NCBI RefSeq assembly: GCF_021044425.1
Contig: NZ_JAJNEC010000002.1
Location: forward strand, 13,635 to 77,634
From: Niabella pedocola
GTDB taxonomy: Bacteria > Bacteroidota > Bacteroidia > Chitinophagales > Chitinophagaceae
Direction of reading: 5' to 3'
Length of the DNA stretch: 64,000 bases
In this document: positions 54,817 to 63,635 of the stretch, piece by piece
How positions within the stretch are numbered: position 1 is the stretch's first letter
Layout: the number at the start of each line of letters is the position of its first letter
Made by a program: the position numbers and the translations under genes
Notes under the pieces: generated by a model
The model's input: the letters and a program-made list of their open reading frames with translations, nothing else
Database searches by the model: none
Told to the model about the DNA's origin: nothing

Positions 54817-57240
54817 ATGATCAGTAATTATTTGAAAACCTTAATTCGAACCTTTAAAAAAAATAAACTGGCAACGGCGATTAACCTCGTGGGATTAACC
54901 GTGGCCTTTACCTGCGCAACGCTGTTATTACTTCGTGTGTATAACGAATTTTCGTTTGACCGGTTTCACCAGGATAAGGACCGTATTTATAAAGTGTATC
55001 GTTCCGCTAATGCTCCGCAGGGCGAGCAACTGCGGGCCAAGTTCCCTTTTCCCGTAACGGAGGCTATAAAGAAGGAAAATGCAGGAGTGGAGAAAGCCTC
55101 GCTGATCAGCGACGGCGACGGGCAGGGGATCCGTTATAAAGATAAAACGGTGAACCTGGGCGTAAACCTTGTGGACGCCGATTTTTTAAATATTTTTTCG
55201 TTCCCCGTTCGTAGCGGAAACCGGCAAAATGCATTGGCCAGCCCCAATAGCGTGGTACTCACGAACCAGGCGGCGAAAGCGGTGTTTGGTACAGAAGATC
55301 CTGTAGGCAAACCCGTAGAGATCAATATAAACGGGAAATGGGTAAAACTTGTTGTGGCTGCTGTTTTGGAAGATCTTCCTCAAAATACATCCCTGTCGTT
55401 TGAGATACTTGCCCGGACGGAATTGCATCCGGATTATACCGTGGCTAAGCATAAATGGGACTGGACCAGCAGCGATCTGTATGTGAAATTGAGTGCCGGG
55501 GTAACGCAGGAGGATTTTGAAAAATCAATCGGCTCCCTCATACAGAAATATTATCTCGAAGACCTGGACTATATGAAAAGAGATGGATATAAGCCCTATG
55601 CTAACGGTGATTATATGCGCCTTCACCTGCTGCCGGTAACCCAGTTGCATTTTAATACACAGGTTGGTGCTCCCGATGCCATCAGCAGGTCGTTCTTTTA
55701 TGTATTGCTGCTGGTGTCTTGCGGTATTTTATTGATCGCCTGTTTTAATTTTGTAAACCTTAATATCGGTATTTCGTTCAACCGTACCCGGGAAATCGGC
55801 GTTCGTAAATGTTTGGGTGCGCAGCGCAAACAGGTGTGGTTACAGGTCTGGAGTGAAAGTTTTTTTCTGATCCTCTTATCAATGATCGCAGGTGTGGGCT
55901 TTTCACTGGCACTCATTCGGCCGTTTAACGAGTTATTCGGGGCCACGGTAAATGCCGCATTGCTGGGCCGTCCGCTAGTGATCCTTTTCTTCTTCCTGCT
56001 GGCGATCGGTATTTCATTACTGGCTTCCGCGTATCCGTCTGCATTGATGGCGCGGTTAAAGGCCGCCGAAGTGCTTAAAGGGAAACTGGTCATTAAAGGC
56101 CGGGGTAGCCTCCGGGATACATTGATCATTTTACAGTTTGTAATGGCTACGGTACTCATCTGTGTTACCGTGATCATTTATCAGCAATTTCAGTATTTGC
56201 GAAAGGCGCCTTTAGGATATGATACCCATGCGCTGATTTCAATACCGGTTGATGCAACCCGGCAGGATAACCGTGTGGTAGCAAAGATGCGTTCGCTCCT
56301 GGCGGCGCAACCATCCATTGTAAGTGTTTCAGGAACCTCCGTAAATTTGGGAATGGGAAAAGACGGAGGCTCCAACAAATGGACGCATGGTTTTAATTTC
56401 AATGGCCGGTCTGTGCGAACCAATGTACTGTGGGGCGATTATGATATTATGAAAACATTGGGTATTGCCTTAAAAGAGGGGCGTGATTTTTTAAGCAGCT
56501 ATGCGTCAGACACCGCCAATAACGTAATCATCACCGAGCGTATGCAGGCTCAGCTGGGTATAAAAAATCCGGTCGGGCAATCCTTTTTGGCAGATAGTGC
56601 TGAAGCGCCCTGGACGATCATCGGGGTGATCCCCGATTTTCAGCTGTATTCCATGTACAATAAAAGAGAGCCGCTTACCATAAGAATGAGTCCCGCGGAG
56701 CCCGCGAAATACCTGCTGATCCGGGTAGTAACAACGAACCCGTCTGCTACGATGGATCTGGTAAAGAAGATGTATAAAGAAGTAGACCCGCATGCTGATT
56801 TTAACGGTTCTTACGTAACAGAAAACGTGGACCGGTGGTATCGCGCGGAGGAACGGCTTTCACGGATGTTTACAGCTGCTGCGGCAGTAGCGATTGTATT
56901 GTCGTGTATGGGATTGTTTGGTATGGCCTTTATTGTAGTCGGACAGCGTACCAAGGAGATCGGCATCCGTAAAGTACTGGGCGCTTCCGTTGGTAATATT
57001 TCCACCTGGATCAGCAGCGCGTTTATCAAACCCGTTATTATAGCCATTATCATTGCCATACCCATTGCTTTTTGGATTTTGAACAAGTGGCTGCAGCATT
57101 TTACCTACCGGATAACCATTTCCTGGTGGGTATTTGCAGCGGCCGGCATCACGTCCATCTGCATTGCAACCATAACGGTAGGCATGCAGGCATTGAAAGC
57201 GGCTTCGGCAAACCCGGTAAAAAGTTTGCGAACGGAGTAA
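54817..57240 (+). CDS. MacB/FtsX-type ABC permease 16
   Basis: The 807-residue protein is the longest of the set. Its N-terminus MISNYLKTLIRTFKKNK departs from the AWRNL pattern. The first-half motif is NLNIGISFNRTREIGVRKCLGA. The second is EIGIRKVLGA after GQRTK. The second periplasmic domain has IIGVIPDFQLYSMYNKREP. The tail is NPVKSLRTE. It lies 72 bases before ATPase 2, so the two are the best candidates for a dedicated pair. Confidence 0.96.
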   Translation: MISNYLKTLIRTFKKNKLATAINLVGLTVAFTCATLLLLRVYNEFSFDRFHQDKDRIYKVYRSANAPQGEQLRAKFPFPVTEAIKKENAGVEKASLISDGDGQGIRYKDKTVNLGVNLVDADFLNIFSFPVRSGNRQNALASPNSVVLTNQAAKAVFGTEDPVGKPVEININGKWVKLVVAAVLEDLPQNTSLSFEILARTELHPDYTVAKHKWDWTSSDLYVKLSAGVTQEDFEKSIGSLIQKYYLEDLDYMKRDGYKPYANGDYMRLHLLPVTQLHFNTQVGAPDAISRSFFYVLLLVSCGILLIACFNFVNLNIGISFNRTREIGVRKCLGAQRKQVWLQVWSESFFLILLSMIAGVGFSLALIRPFNELFGATVNAALLGRPLVILFFFLLAIGISLLASAYPSALMARLKAAEVLKGKLVIKGRGSLRDTLIILQFVMATVLICVTVIIYQQFQYLRKAPLGYDTHALISIPVDATRQDNRVVAKMRSLLAAQPSIVSVSGTSVNLGMGKDGGSNKWTHGFNFNGRSVRTNVLWGDYDIMKTLGIALKEGRDFLSSYASDTANNVIITERMQAQLGIKNPVGQSFLADSAEAPWTIIGVIPDFQLYSMYNKREPLTIRMSPAEPAKYLLIRVVTTNPSATMDLVKKMYKEVDPHADFNGSYVTENVDRWYRAEERLSRMFTAAAAVAIVLSCMGLFGMAFIVVGQRTKEIGIRKVLGASVGNISTWISSAFIKPVIIAIIIAIPIAFWILNKWLQHFTYRITISWWVFAAAGITSICIATITVGMQALKAASANPVKSLRTE

Positions 57241-57312
57241 ACCGGTTGCGATTGTCTGAAACACAGATGGCCATGACGGATAAATGAAATTTTTAAATCA
57301 TAAACAGATATT

Positions 57313-57984
57313 ATGTTGTTAGAACTAAGGGGCATTTATAAATGGGTGAATACGGGGATTAACAGAACCTTTCTGCTCAAGGATATCAACCTGGATATCG
57401 ATGAGGGTGAATTTGTTTCTGTGATGGGGCCTTCCGGCTCGGGCAAATCGACCCTGTTGAATGTGATCGGCATGCTGGATGACTTTGATGAGGGCGCTTA
57501 TCATTTTATGGGAGAAGGGGTGCAGCAATTAAAGGAAAAGCAACGTACGGCATTATATAAGCAATACATCGGTTTTGTATTTCAGGCCTATCACCTGATT
57601 GATGAACTGACGGTATACGAAAATATTGAAACCCCGCTATTGTATAAGGGAATCAAGACCTCAGAGCGAAAGGCATTAGTGGCCGATATGCTGGATCGTT
57701 TTCAGATCGTAGGAAAGAAAGACCTGTTCCCTACCCAGCTTTCGGGCGGACAGCAACAGCTGGTAGGTATTGCAAGGGCATTGATCGGGAATCCCAAACT
57801 ACTGCTGGCCGATGAGCCCACCGGAAATTTGAATTCCAGGCAGGGGGAAGAGATCATGGAATTGTTCAAACAGCTGAACCAGGAGGGCGTAACCATTATC
57901 CAGGTTACCCATTCCGAAAAAAATGCGGAATATGGCTCCCGCATCATTCACCTGCTGGATGGACATGTAGAGCGGAAAGGTTAA
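57313..57984 (+). CDS. ABC transporter ATPase 2 (MacB/LolD type)
   Basis: The 223-residue ATPase has Walker A GPSGSGKST (39-47), signature LSGGQ (143-147), Walker B LLLADE and switch His200. Two positions differ from ATPase 1: the signature continues QQL instead of QQR (Leu150), and the D-loop reads NLN instead of NLD (Asn174). The D-loop Asp contacts the opposite nucleotide site, so a homodimer may hydrolyse ATP less well; a mixed dimer with ATPase 1 is a reasonable alternative. It lies between permease 16 and the TolC-like gene in unit D. Confidence 0.96.
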   Translation: MLLELRGIYKWVNTGINRTFLLKDINLDIDEGEFVSVMGPSGSGKSTLLNVIGMLDDFDEGAYHFMGEGVQQLKEKQRTALYKQYIGFVFQAYHLIDELTVYENIETPLLYKGIKTSERKALVADMLDRFQIVGKKDLFPTQLSGGQQQLVGIARALIGNPKLLLADEPTGNLNSRQGEEIMELFKQLNQEGVTIIQVTHSEKNAEYGSRIIHLLDGHVERKG

Positions 57985-58070
57985 TAGGGAATAGTCAATA
58001 GTCAATGGTTAATGGAGAAGGCTATGGCAATGGTTACGAAACACGAATAGCCGATGGCTGACAACGAATA

Positions 58071-58112
58071 GCTGGTAGCTGGTATCTCAATTCTGAATTC
58101 TCAATTCTCAAT
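58071..58112 (+). repeat. heptamer array upstream of the TolC-like gene
   Basis: Six 7-base units (two GCTGGTA, then TCTCAAT and TCTGAAT forms) end 2 bases before the ATG at 58115. An AGTCAAT-type block precedes it at 57993-58013. Confidence 0.75.
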
Positions 58113-58114
58113 TC

Positions 58115-59425
58115 ATGAAGTTTTTTTTTGTTGGACTCTTTTTATGTATGGTTCCGCTGGCCCTTCTTTCGCAGCCGGGCAATTATACCCTGGAGCAATG
58201 CATTGATATTGCGCTTAAGAACAACCTGCAGGTAACGCAGGCGGCAAACCAGGCAGGGCGTGATGAGGTGGTGCGAAAGCAAGCCAGGTTGAATATGCTG
58301 CCCAATCTCAATGCTTCTGCCAGCCACGGCTGGTCATTTGGCCGGAGCATTGACAATACTACCAATGCGTTTGTAGACAATAATATTTACTCAGGTGATT
58401 ATAATATTTCGGGTGGTGTAACACTGTTCAGGGGAATGAACCTGCAAAATACCGCCCGGCAGGCAGCCATGACGGCTGCGGCGTCCGGTATGAGCTGGCA
58501 ACAGCAGAAGGATAACATTACACTCAATGTGATGCTGGCCTATCTGCAAATGATGAGTGCACAGGATATCCTTTCGCAGACCAACGACCAGGCCACGCTT
58601 TCTGAAAGGCAGGTAAAGCGGCTGAAAGACATGGATGCAAAAGGAGCAGTAGCTCCATCCGATCTGTTCGATATGCAGGGGCAGTATGCGAATGACGAGG
58701 CCACTATCATCAATGCCCGGCGTGATGTGGAAACGGCCAAGATCAATATCTGTGCGTTGATGAATATACCCTATGACAGCAGCACTGTTTTTGAAAGAAT
58801 GGCCGTTGCAGAGATCCTGGAGAAAAATGCCACCAATGCCACAGAAGCCTATCACACGGCGCTGGACCGTTTCGCCCAGGTAAAGGCCGCCGGATTTTCG
58901 GTGCAGAGCGCGGTTTACGGATTGAAAGCTGCCCGCTCCAAACTATTTCCCACATTGGATTTCGGGTATGGAATGAATAGCCGTTATGCACAATCTTCTG
59001 CTGCAAGCATCATGGATCAGTTAAAGAATAATAATAACAAAAACCTGGGCTTTACGCTTTCTGTGCCCATATTTAACAACCTGCAAACACGGAACAATAT
59101 AAAGCTGGCCCGGCTGAACCTGAAGGATGCGGAACAGAATGACAAGGCGGTGAAAACACAGCTTCAACAAAATGTAGAAGGTGCAGCCGTAAACATGAAT
59201 GCAGCCTTTGACCGTTATAAAAAATTACAGGAGCGGGTAAATGCCCTGCAACAATCTTACCGCGCGGCAGAAGCCCGTTTTAATGTAGGGCAATGGAACT
59301 CGGTGGAATACCTTACGGTAAAAAACAACCTCGACCGTGCCAATATTGACCTCATCGGCGGAAAGTATGAATATTTGCTCCGGGTAAAGATTTATAATTA
59401 TTACCAGGGCATCAGCGGAGAGTAA
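58115..59425 (+). CDS. TolC-family outer-membrane efflux channel
   Basis: The 436-residue protein has a signal peptide (about 1-20) followed by YTLEQCIDIALKNNLQVTQA, the usual TolC-family opening, and two repeats of long coiled-coil helices. PNLNASASHGWSFGRSID and FPTLDFGYGMNSRY are the outer-membrane strand regions of each half. TolC trimers form the exit duct that docks on HlyD/MacA adaptors. It is the only channel gene in the locus, at the far end from the adaptor (about 46 kb away), and both lie behind the same class of promoter. Confidence 0.95.
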   Translation: MKFFFVGLFLCMVPLALLSQPGNYTLEQCIDIALKNNLQVTQAANQAGRDEVVRKQARLNMLPNLNASASHGWSFGRSIDNTTNAFVDNNIYSGDYNISGGVTLFRGMNLQNTARQAAMTAAASGMSWQQQKDNITLNVMLAYLQMMSAQDILSQTNDQATLSERQVKRLKDMDAKGAVAPSDLFDMQGQYANDEATIINARRDVETAKINICALMNIPYDSSTVFERMAVAEILEKNATNATEAYHTALDRFAQVKAAGFSVQSAVYGLKAARSKLFPTLDFGYGMNSRYAQSSAASIMDQLKNNNNKNLGFTLSVPIFNNLQTRNNIKLARLNLKDAEQNDKAVKTQLQQNVEGAAVNMNAAFDRYKKLQERVNALQQSYRAAEARFNVGQWNSVEYLTVKNNLDRANIDLIGGKYEYLLRVKIYNYYQGISGE

Positions 59426-59485
59426 GGTAAACCCTTCAGCGTTTATTGATCGTGATGAAATTTGGATGCCCCGGGATCGAGGAAA

Positions 59486-59548
59486 GCTGTTAACTGATAA
59501 ATGACTGTTGATTTCCGATAGCTGACGGCCGATAGCTGATCGTTGATA
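59486..59548. repeat. degenerate heptamer array between convergent genes
   Basis: Nine 7-base units of a GCTGATA/ACTGATA/TCCGATA type lie between the TolC-like gene and the metalloprotease gene, which end facing each other. The units are more diverged than in other arrays. Confidence 0.55.
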
Positions 59549-59555
59549 CGAAAAA

Positions 59556-60317
59556 TCATTTGCCCCCATTGGCCTTCAAGTCTGCCAGGCATCCGGCATC
59601 CAGTAAAGGAGCGTTATTATGCGCCAGGAATCCAAATACATCGGTGGTTTCTGAGGCGTAATACATCAAACATTGCTGATTGCTGCAATGATTGCCATGT
59701 GTAACATCTTTATGTGCAGATTGCATGGAAGCACCGAGGTCTACCAGTCCCAGCAGGTGTCCAATCTCATGTTCCAGAACAGTAGCCTCCAGTTTTGTAC
59801 GGCTTACCTGGCCAAAACCGCCCGAATTGTCATGGATCTTTTTGCCCATCAGGGCAGCTGAACTATTGCGGTAAGCAATGCCCAAGGTGCCGGCATCGGT
59901 AAAATCGCTGTTGCTGTAAAGAATATAGATACTCAGTTGGGTACCCTTGTTAAAAACGGTACGGTTGTGCTGCTCAATTTCCCGGATCCGGCTTAGCGAA
60001 AGCGTCGCCTCACCCGGGTCGGCAATGGCCTTGGTGCTGATGGTAATACCTCCGGGTTTGTTAAGCCGGGCGGTTAAAAACTGTTTTAGCTGGTCCAGCG
60101 CCGCTGCGTCCGGGGCATAGCCGGATATATATTGGATTTCTACGGCAAGGGAGGTAAATGAATTGCTGCTCAGGAATTCCCTGGAAGAGGCCCCAACGGG
60201 TTTATTATAGTCCCCGGTGTTCCCTGGGTTATTGATAAACGGCGCATCTTTTTTAGAACAGGTTGGCATCATCAGTAGCGCCATGATCAGCGCAATTGCG
60301 GAAAAAACTTGTTTCAT
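59556..60317 (-). CDS. metzincin-like zinc metalloprotease lipoprotein
   Basis: The 253-residue protein has a lipoprotein-type signal (LMMPTC, Cys20), so it is probably membrane-anchored outside the cytoplasm. The zinc site HEIGHLLGLVD (183-193) fits HExxHxxGxxD, the form in which Asp is the third ligand, as in snapalysin. A Met-turn-like CLMYYAS follows near residue 207, with a nearby Cys pair (HCSNQQC). It is convergent with the TolC-like gene and separated by 88 bases from the nudix gene. Substrate unknown; a role in protein degradation outside the cell is plausible. Confidence 0.88.
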   Translation of the reverse strand: MKQVFSAIALIMALLMMPTCSKKDAPFINNPGNTGDYNKPVGASSREFLSSNSFTSLAVEIQYISGYAPDAAALDQLKQFLTARLNKPGGITISTKAIADPGEATLSLSRIREIEQHNRTVFNKGTQLSIYILYSNSDFTDAGTLGIAYRNSSAALMGKKIHDNSGGFGQVSRTKLEATVLEHEIGHLLGLVDLGASMQSAHKDVTHGNHCSNQQCLMYYASETTDVFGFLAHNNAPLLDAGCLADLKANGGK

Positions 60318-60405
60318 ATCTGGGGGATTAAACTTGAGGTGCAGGACACCGGGCTCTGGGGGAACGACCCGCGTCAGGTATCCTGTTGGTACAGGTCCGA
60401 AACCT

Positions 60406-60855
60406 TTAGCCTCGTTCCTTTAGCAAACCGGCTGCAATCTTATCAATGGGAAGCGTCATTACATCTGCGGAAAAATGCTCCCAGTCTATAAACCGGAAAT
60501 TTTCTGTAATCGTGGCCGGATAAACCGGGGTACCGTTGTTTACAGAGAAGGACAGGGGTTCCAGCGGCCGCACAATATAATAGATCGCAATGAGCTGATG
60601 CGCTTCATTGAAAGCGGATTGCTGAAAAAAATCGGTGGTATAAAGATGGTCCACTACCGCCACGTCTACATTCATTTCTTCCTTGCATTCGCGGATAATG
60701 CATTCCCGGGTGCCTTCTCCCAGTTCCAGCCCGCCTCCCGGGAATTTGGTGATTTCCCGGTTGTTGAAATAGATCCGCTCGTCGCTTACCAGCACCTGTT
60801 TGCTGTCGTTTACCAGGATACCGTAAACGCGGATATTAAAAGAGTTTAATGTCAT
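60406..60855 (-). CDS. NUDIX hydrolase
   Basis: The 149-residue protein contains a full nudix box (GGLELGEGTRECIIRECKEE, about 41-60) fitting Gx5Ex7REUxEExGU. The family hydrolyses nucleoside diphosphate derivatives using Mg. The start ATG overlaps the corA stop by 4 bases (ATGA), so it is translationally coupled as the third gene of dapF-corA-nudix. Its particular substrate cannot be read from sequence. Confidence 0.93.
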   Translation of the reverse strand: MTLNSFNIRVYGILVNDSKQVLVSDERIYFNNREITKFPGGGLELGEGTRECIIRECKEEMNVDVAVVDHLYTTDFFQQSAFNEAHQLIAIYYIVRPLEPLSFSVNNGTPVYPATITENFRFIDWEHFSADVMTLPIDKIAAGLLKERG

Positions 60856-61793
60856 TCCAGTATTTTTTTTCTGAAGGCCAGTACGCCAAGTACAACTGCC
60901 AGTAACAGGGAAAGGATGGCTACAATATAAAAGGCATAGGGAGAGTGTTCAAATCCGCTGGGTACATTCATGCCGAAGATACTGGCGATCAGTACCGGGA
61001 AACTCAATACAATGGTTGCAATCGCCAGCCGTTTCAATACCTGGTTTTGGTTGTTGGCAATAATACTGGCAAAGGTATCCATTGTGCTGCTGAGGATATT
61101 GGTATATATATTGGCCATTTCAAGGGCCTGTGAATTATCAACCATAAGATCCTCCAGGAGTTCCGATTCGGTTTCTGTAAACTGCATAAATTTGGTGCGC
61201 TGCATTTTTGCAAGCAGCAGCTCATTGGAGCGGAGCGCCGTTACAAAGTACACGAGGCTTTTCTGAATTTTCATCAGTTCCAGCAGGTGCTCGTTTTTAT
61301 TGGCATCGTACAATTTTTGCTCAATCACATTCCGCTTCTGGTTGATCTCTTTCAGGTACTCCATAAAATTCTGAATGATCTTTTCAATGATCTTGATCAC
61401 CATCATATTCTTCTTATCCGGCTGGCGGTTCTGAAACGTGTTCAGAAACTTTTTTATAGCCGGATTCTCAAATGAGTTTACGGTAACAATATGATTATGG
61501 GTAAGGATAACGATGATGGGTATGGTAATATAAAACGCATCACTTTCATTAAAGGAATTGTTTTCCGTAGGCGTTTTGATAACAATGAGTTTTACATTGT
61601 CGTCTTCATCATAACGGCTGCGTTCGTCGATATCCAGCGAGTCGGTCAGGAAGTCGATCGGGATCTCCAGCTGATCCGATAGCTCGTCGAACTCTTCCTG
61701 TTTCAGCGGGGGAACCACGTTTACCCAGCTGTCGTTTTCCGGCTCGGAAATTTCAACGGTGCGGTGATCGATATTTTTAAAGTACTTGATCAT
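60852..61793 (-). CDS. corA: CorA-family divalent cation transporter
   Basis: The 313-residue protein has the CorA layout: an N-terminal cytoplasmic alpha/beta domain, a long stalk helix (about 125-250) and two C-terminal membrane helices around the signature GMN (274-276). The extracellular loop reads GMNVPSGFEHSP. Pentameric CorA proteins conduct Mg and sometimes Co or Ni. It overlaps dapF by 4 bases upstream and the nudix gene by 4 bases downstream, so expression is coupled. Length and motif are normal; the ion is inferred from the family. Confidence 0.95.
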   Translation of the reverse strand: MIKYFKNIDHRTVEISEPENDSWVNVVPPLKQEEFDELSDQLEIPIDFLTDSLDIDERSRYDEDDNVKLIVIKTPTENNSFNESDAFYITIPIIVILTHNHIVTVNSFENPAIKKFLNTFQNRQPDKKNMMVIKIIEKIIQNFMEYLKEINQKRNVIEQKLYDANKNEHLLELMKIQKSLVYFVTALRSNELLLAKMQRTKFMQFTETESELLEDLMVDNSQALEMANIYTNILSSTMDTFASIIANNQNQVLKRLAIATIVLSFPVLIASIFGMNVPSGFEHSPYAFYIVAILSLLLAVVLGVLAFRKKILE

Positions 61794-62578
61794 AGTGCTT
61801 CGGTGCTTATGCTGCCCTCGAAAACTTTTATGGCAGGGCCTTTCAGCCAGATATTGTTAAACGTTCCATCCGGCTCTCTCCGGTAACGAACGGTCAGTTT
61901 GCCACCAAGTGTTTCAATATTCACGGCGTTAAACCCGTTGTCATTGTGATGAAAGACCAGGGCGGCAGCCGTAACGCCCGTGCCACAGGAATAGGTTTCG
62001 TTTTCCACCCCCCGCTCATAGGTACGTACAATGAGGGTATCCGGTTCTTTTACCTGAACGAAATTGACATTGATCCCGTCTTCAGCAAAATCCTTACTGT
62101 ATCTTATTTTCTTTCCTTCTTTAAAAACATCGAGCTGCATTACATCCGGATCCAGCTGCACATAATGCGGGGAACCGGTGTTCAGGATGGAATCGGTTTT
62201 ATATTCCCGGATGCTGTCAACGTCTTTCATTTTTAAAGCGATTTCCCCGTCTTCAATCGTAGCATCATGCGGTCCGTCGGTAGCAATAAAATGATAGGTG
62301 GTTTTACGGATGCCCTGATCGTGGGCAAACTGTACAATACAGCGGCCTCCGTTTCCGCACATCGAACCTTCGCGTCCGTCTGCATTGAAGTAAACCATTT
62401 CAAAATCGTAACCCTCCTGTTCGTTCAGCAGCATAAAGCCGTCTGCTCCGATGCCAAAGCGCCGGTCGCACAGGTGCTTTATTTGTTCTTCCGTGAGTTC
62501 CGAATAAGCCCCGCCCCGGTTATCCACCAATATAAAATCATTACCCGTGCCCTGGTATTTATAGAATGTCATGTTCAT
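61790..62578 (-). CDS. dapF: diaminopimelate epimerase
   Basis: DapF interconverts LL- and meso-diaminopimelate for lysine and peptidoglycan synthesis. The opening MTFYKYQGTGNDF, the first catalytic Cys in MCGNGGRC and the second in SCGTGVTA are all present. The ATG at 62578 gives 262 residues (MNMTFYKYQ); ATGs at 62593 and 62572 are also possible, since the family usually begins just before the KYQGTGNDF strand. It heads the dapF-corA-nudix run. Confidence 0.96.
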   Translation of the reverse strand: MNMTFYKYQGTGNDFILVDNRGGAYSELTEEQIKHLCDRRFGIGADGFMLLNEQEGYDFEMVYFNADGREGSMCGNGGRCIVQFAHDQGIRKTTYHFIATDGPHDATIEDGEIALKMKDVDSIREYKTDSILNTGSPHYVQLDPDVMQLDVFKEGKKIRYSKDFAEDGINVNFVQVKEPDTLIVRTYERGVENETYSCGTGVTAAALVFHHNDNGFNAVNIETLGGKLTVRYRREPDGTFNNIWLKGPAIKVFEGSISTEAL

Positions 62579-62707
62579 TGTTTTATAGTTCATTGTCCGG
62601 CGCCTGTTCCGCGTTGAATGCTGCGGCTTGTTAAAGATCCGGATGCCCTGTGGCCGGAACGATCAACTGAGCGTAGCAAGATGGATGCCACCTGTGCTGC
62701 TGCCGGC

Positions 62708-63583
62708 TTAAAAATTATTTTTAAACGTCTCCAAAAATGTTACAATCAGCCGTTCTACCGCTGCTTTTCCATCCTTTGTAAATTCTTTTACGATCCGGTT
62801 GGCTACAATAGCGTTTACCGCTAAACAGTGATGCCCGAGCAATTTTCCCAGTCCGAAAATAGCTGAGGTCTCCATTTCAAAGTTGGTGATCCGGTGCTGA
62901 CCGAAACTGAAATCGGTTAACCGGTCAATGAGCTGCGGATTGCGTACCCCCAGGCGCAACACGCGTCCCTGCGGGCCATAAAAGCCCGGACAGGTAACAG
63001 TAATACCCTGGTGAAAATCGGTTACAAAACGCTTCAGCAGGGAAGGGGAGGCCCCGGTAATATAGGGGGTGCTTAGTCCCTGCATCTGCACATGTGTAAC
63101 AAAAGAATGCAGCAACTGGGTTTCCTCGTCTGTTTCTTCCGGCCGGTAAAAATTCAGCAGGTTATCCAGGCCCAGTCCATGGGTAGAGGCCACAAAGCTG
63201 TCTACCGGTATATCGGCCTGTAATGATCCGGAAGTGCCTACGCGGATGATATTTAGGGCCTTCAGACTGGGACGGATCTCCCGGGTTTCGAAATCGATAT
63301 TGACCAGTGCATCCAGTTCATTCATCACGATGTCGATATTGTCCGGTCCGATACCTGATGATAACACCGTAAGCCGTTTGCCGCCTACCATTCCGGTGTG
63401 GCTTACAAACTCGCGGTGCTGGCGTTTGACTTCGATGGTATCAAAATATTTACTGAATTCGGCCACCCGGTCGGGGTCACCTACGGTTACCACCGTATCG
63501 GCCAGTTCCTCAGGGCGAAGATCCAGATGGTACACCGCACCCCTGCTATTGATAATCAATTCCGATTCTGCGATCCTGCTCAT
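62708..63583 (-). CDS. nucleoside phosphorylase (uridine phosphorylase-like)
   Basis: The 291-residue enzyme belongs to the PNP/UDP phosphorylase family, which splits nucleosides with phosphate in salvage. The motifs VTVGDPDRV, SSGIGPDNIDIVMNEL, IIRVGTSGSLQ and FEMETSAIFGLG (nucleoside-binding Glu-Met-Glu) support the assignment. The GTSGSL and EMETSA forms are closest to uridine phosphorylase. Its promoter at 63617-63647 overlaps the divergent tRNA-Cys promoter. Confidence 0.92.
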   Translation of the reverse strand: MSRIAESELIINSRGAVYHLDLRPEELADTVVTVGDPDRVAEFSKYFDTIEVKRQHREFVSHTGMVGGKRLTVLSSGIGPDNIDIVMNELDALVNIDFETREIRPSLKALNIIRVGTSGSLQADIPVDSFVASTHGLGLDNLLNFYRPEETDEETQLLHSFVTHVQMQGLSTPYITGASPSLLKRFVTDFHQGITVTCPGFYGPQGRVLRLGVRNPQLIDRLTDFSFGQHRITNFEMETSAIFGLGKLLGHHCLAVNAIVANRIVKEFTKDGKAAVERLIVTFLETFKNNF

Positions 63584-63601
63584 AAAAAAAGGTCTTTAAT
63601 C

Positions 63602-63635
63602 TTTGCAAATATTTACCAAAAATATCCTATTTTTG
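63602..63635 (+). promoter_or_regulatory. promoter of tRNA-Cys
   Basis: TTTG at 63602-63605, 22 bases, then TATTTTTG at 63628-63635, an exact TAnnTTTG. Transcription would start near 63642, giving a leader of about 75 bases. Confidence 0.7.

Noticed and set aside
15651..57240. Assembly collapse or artificial duplication explaining the permease array
   Set aside because: Apart from permeases 1 and 2 the copies differ strongly in sequence, so they cannot be assembly copies of one gene.
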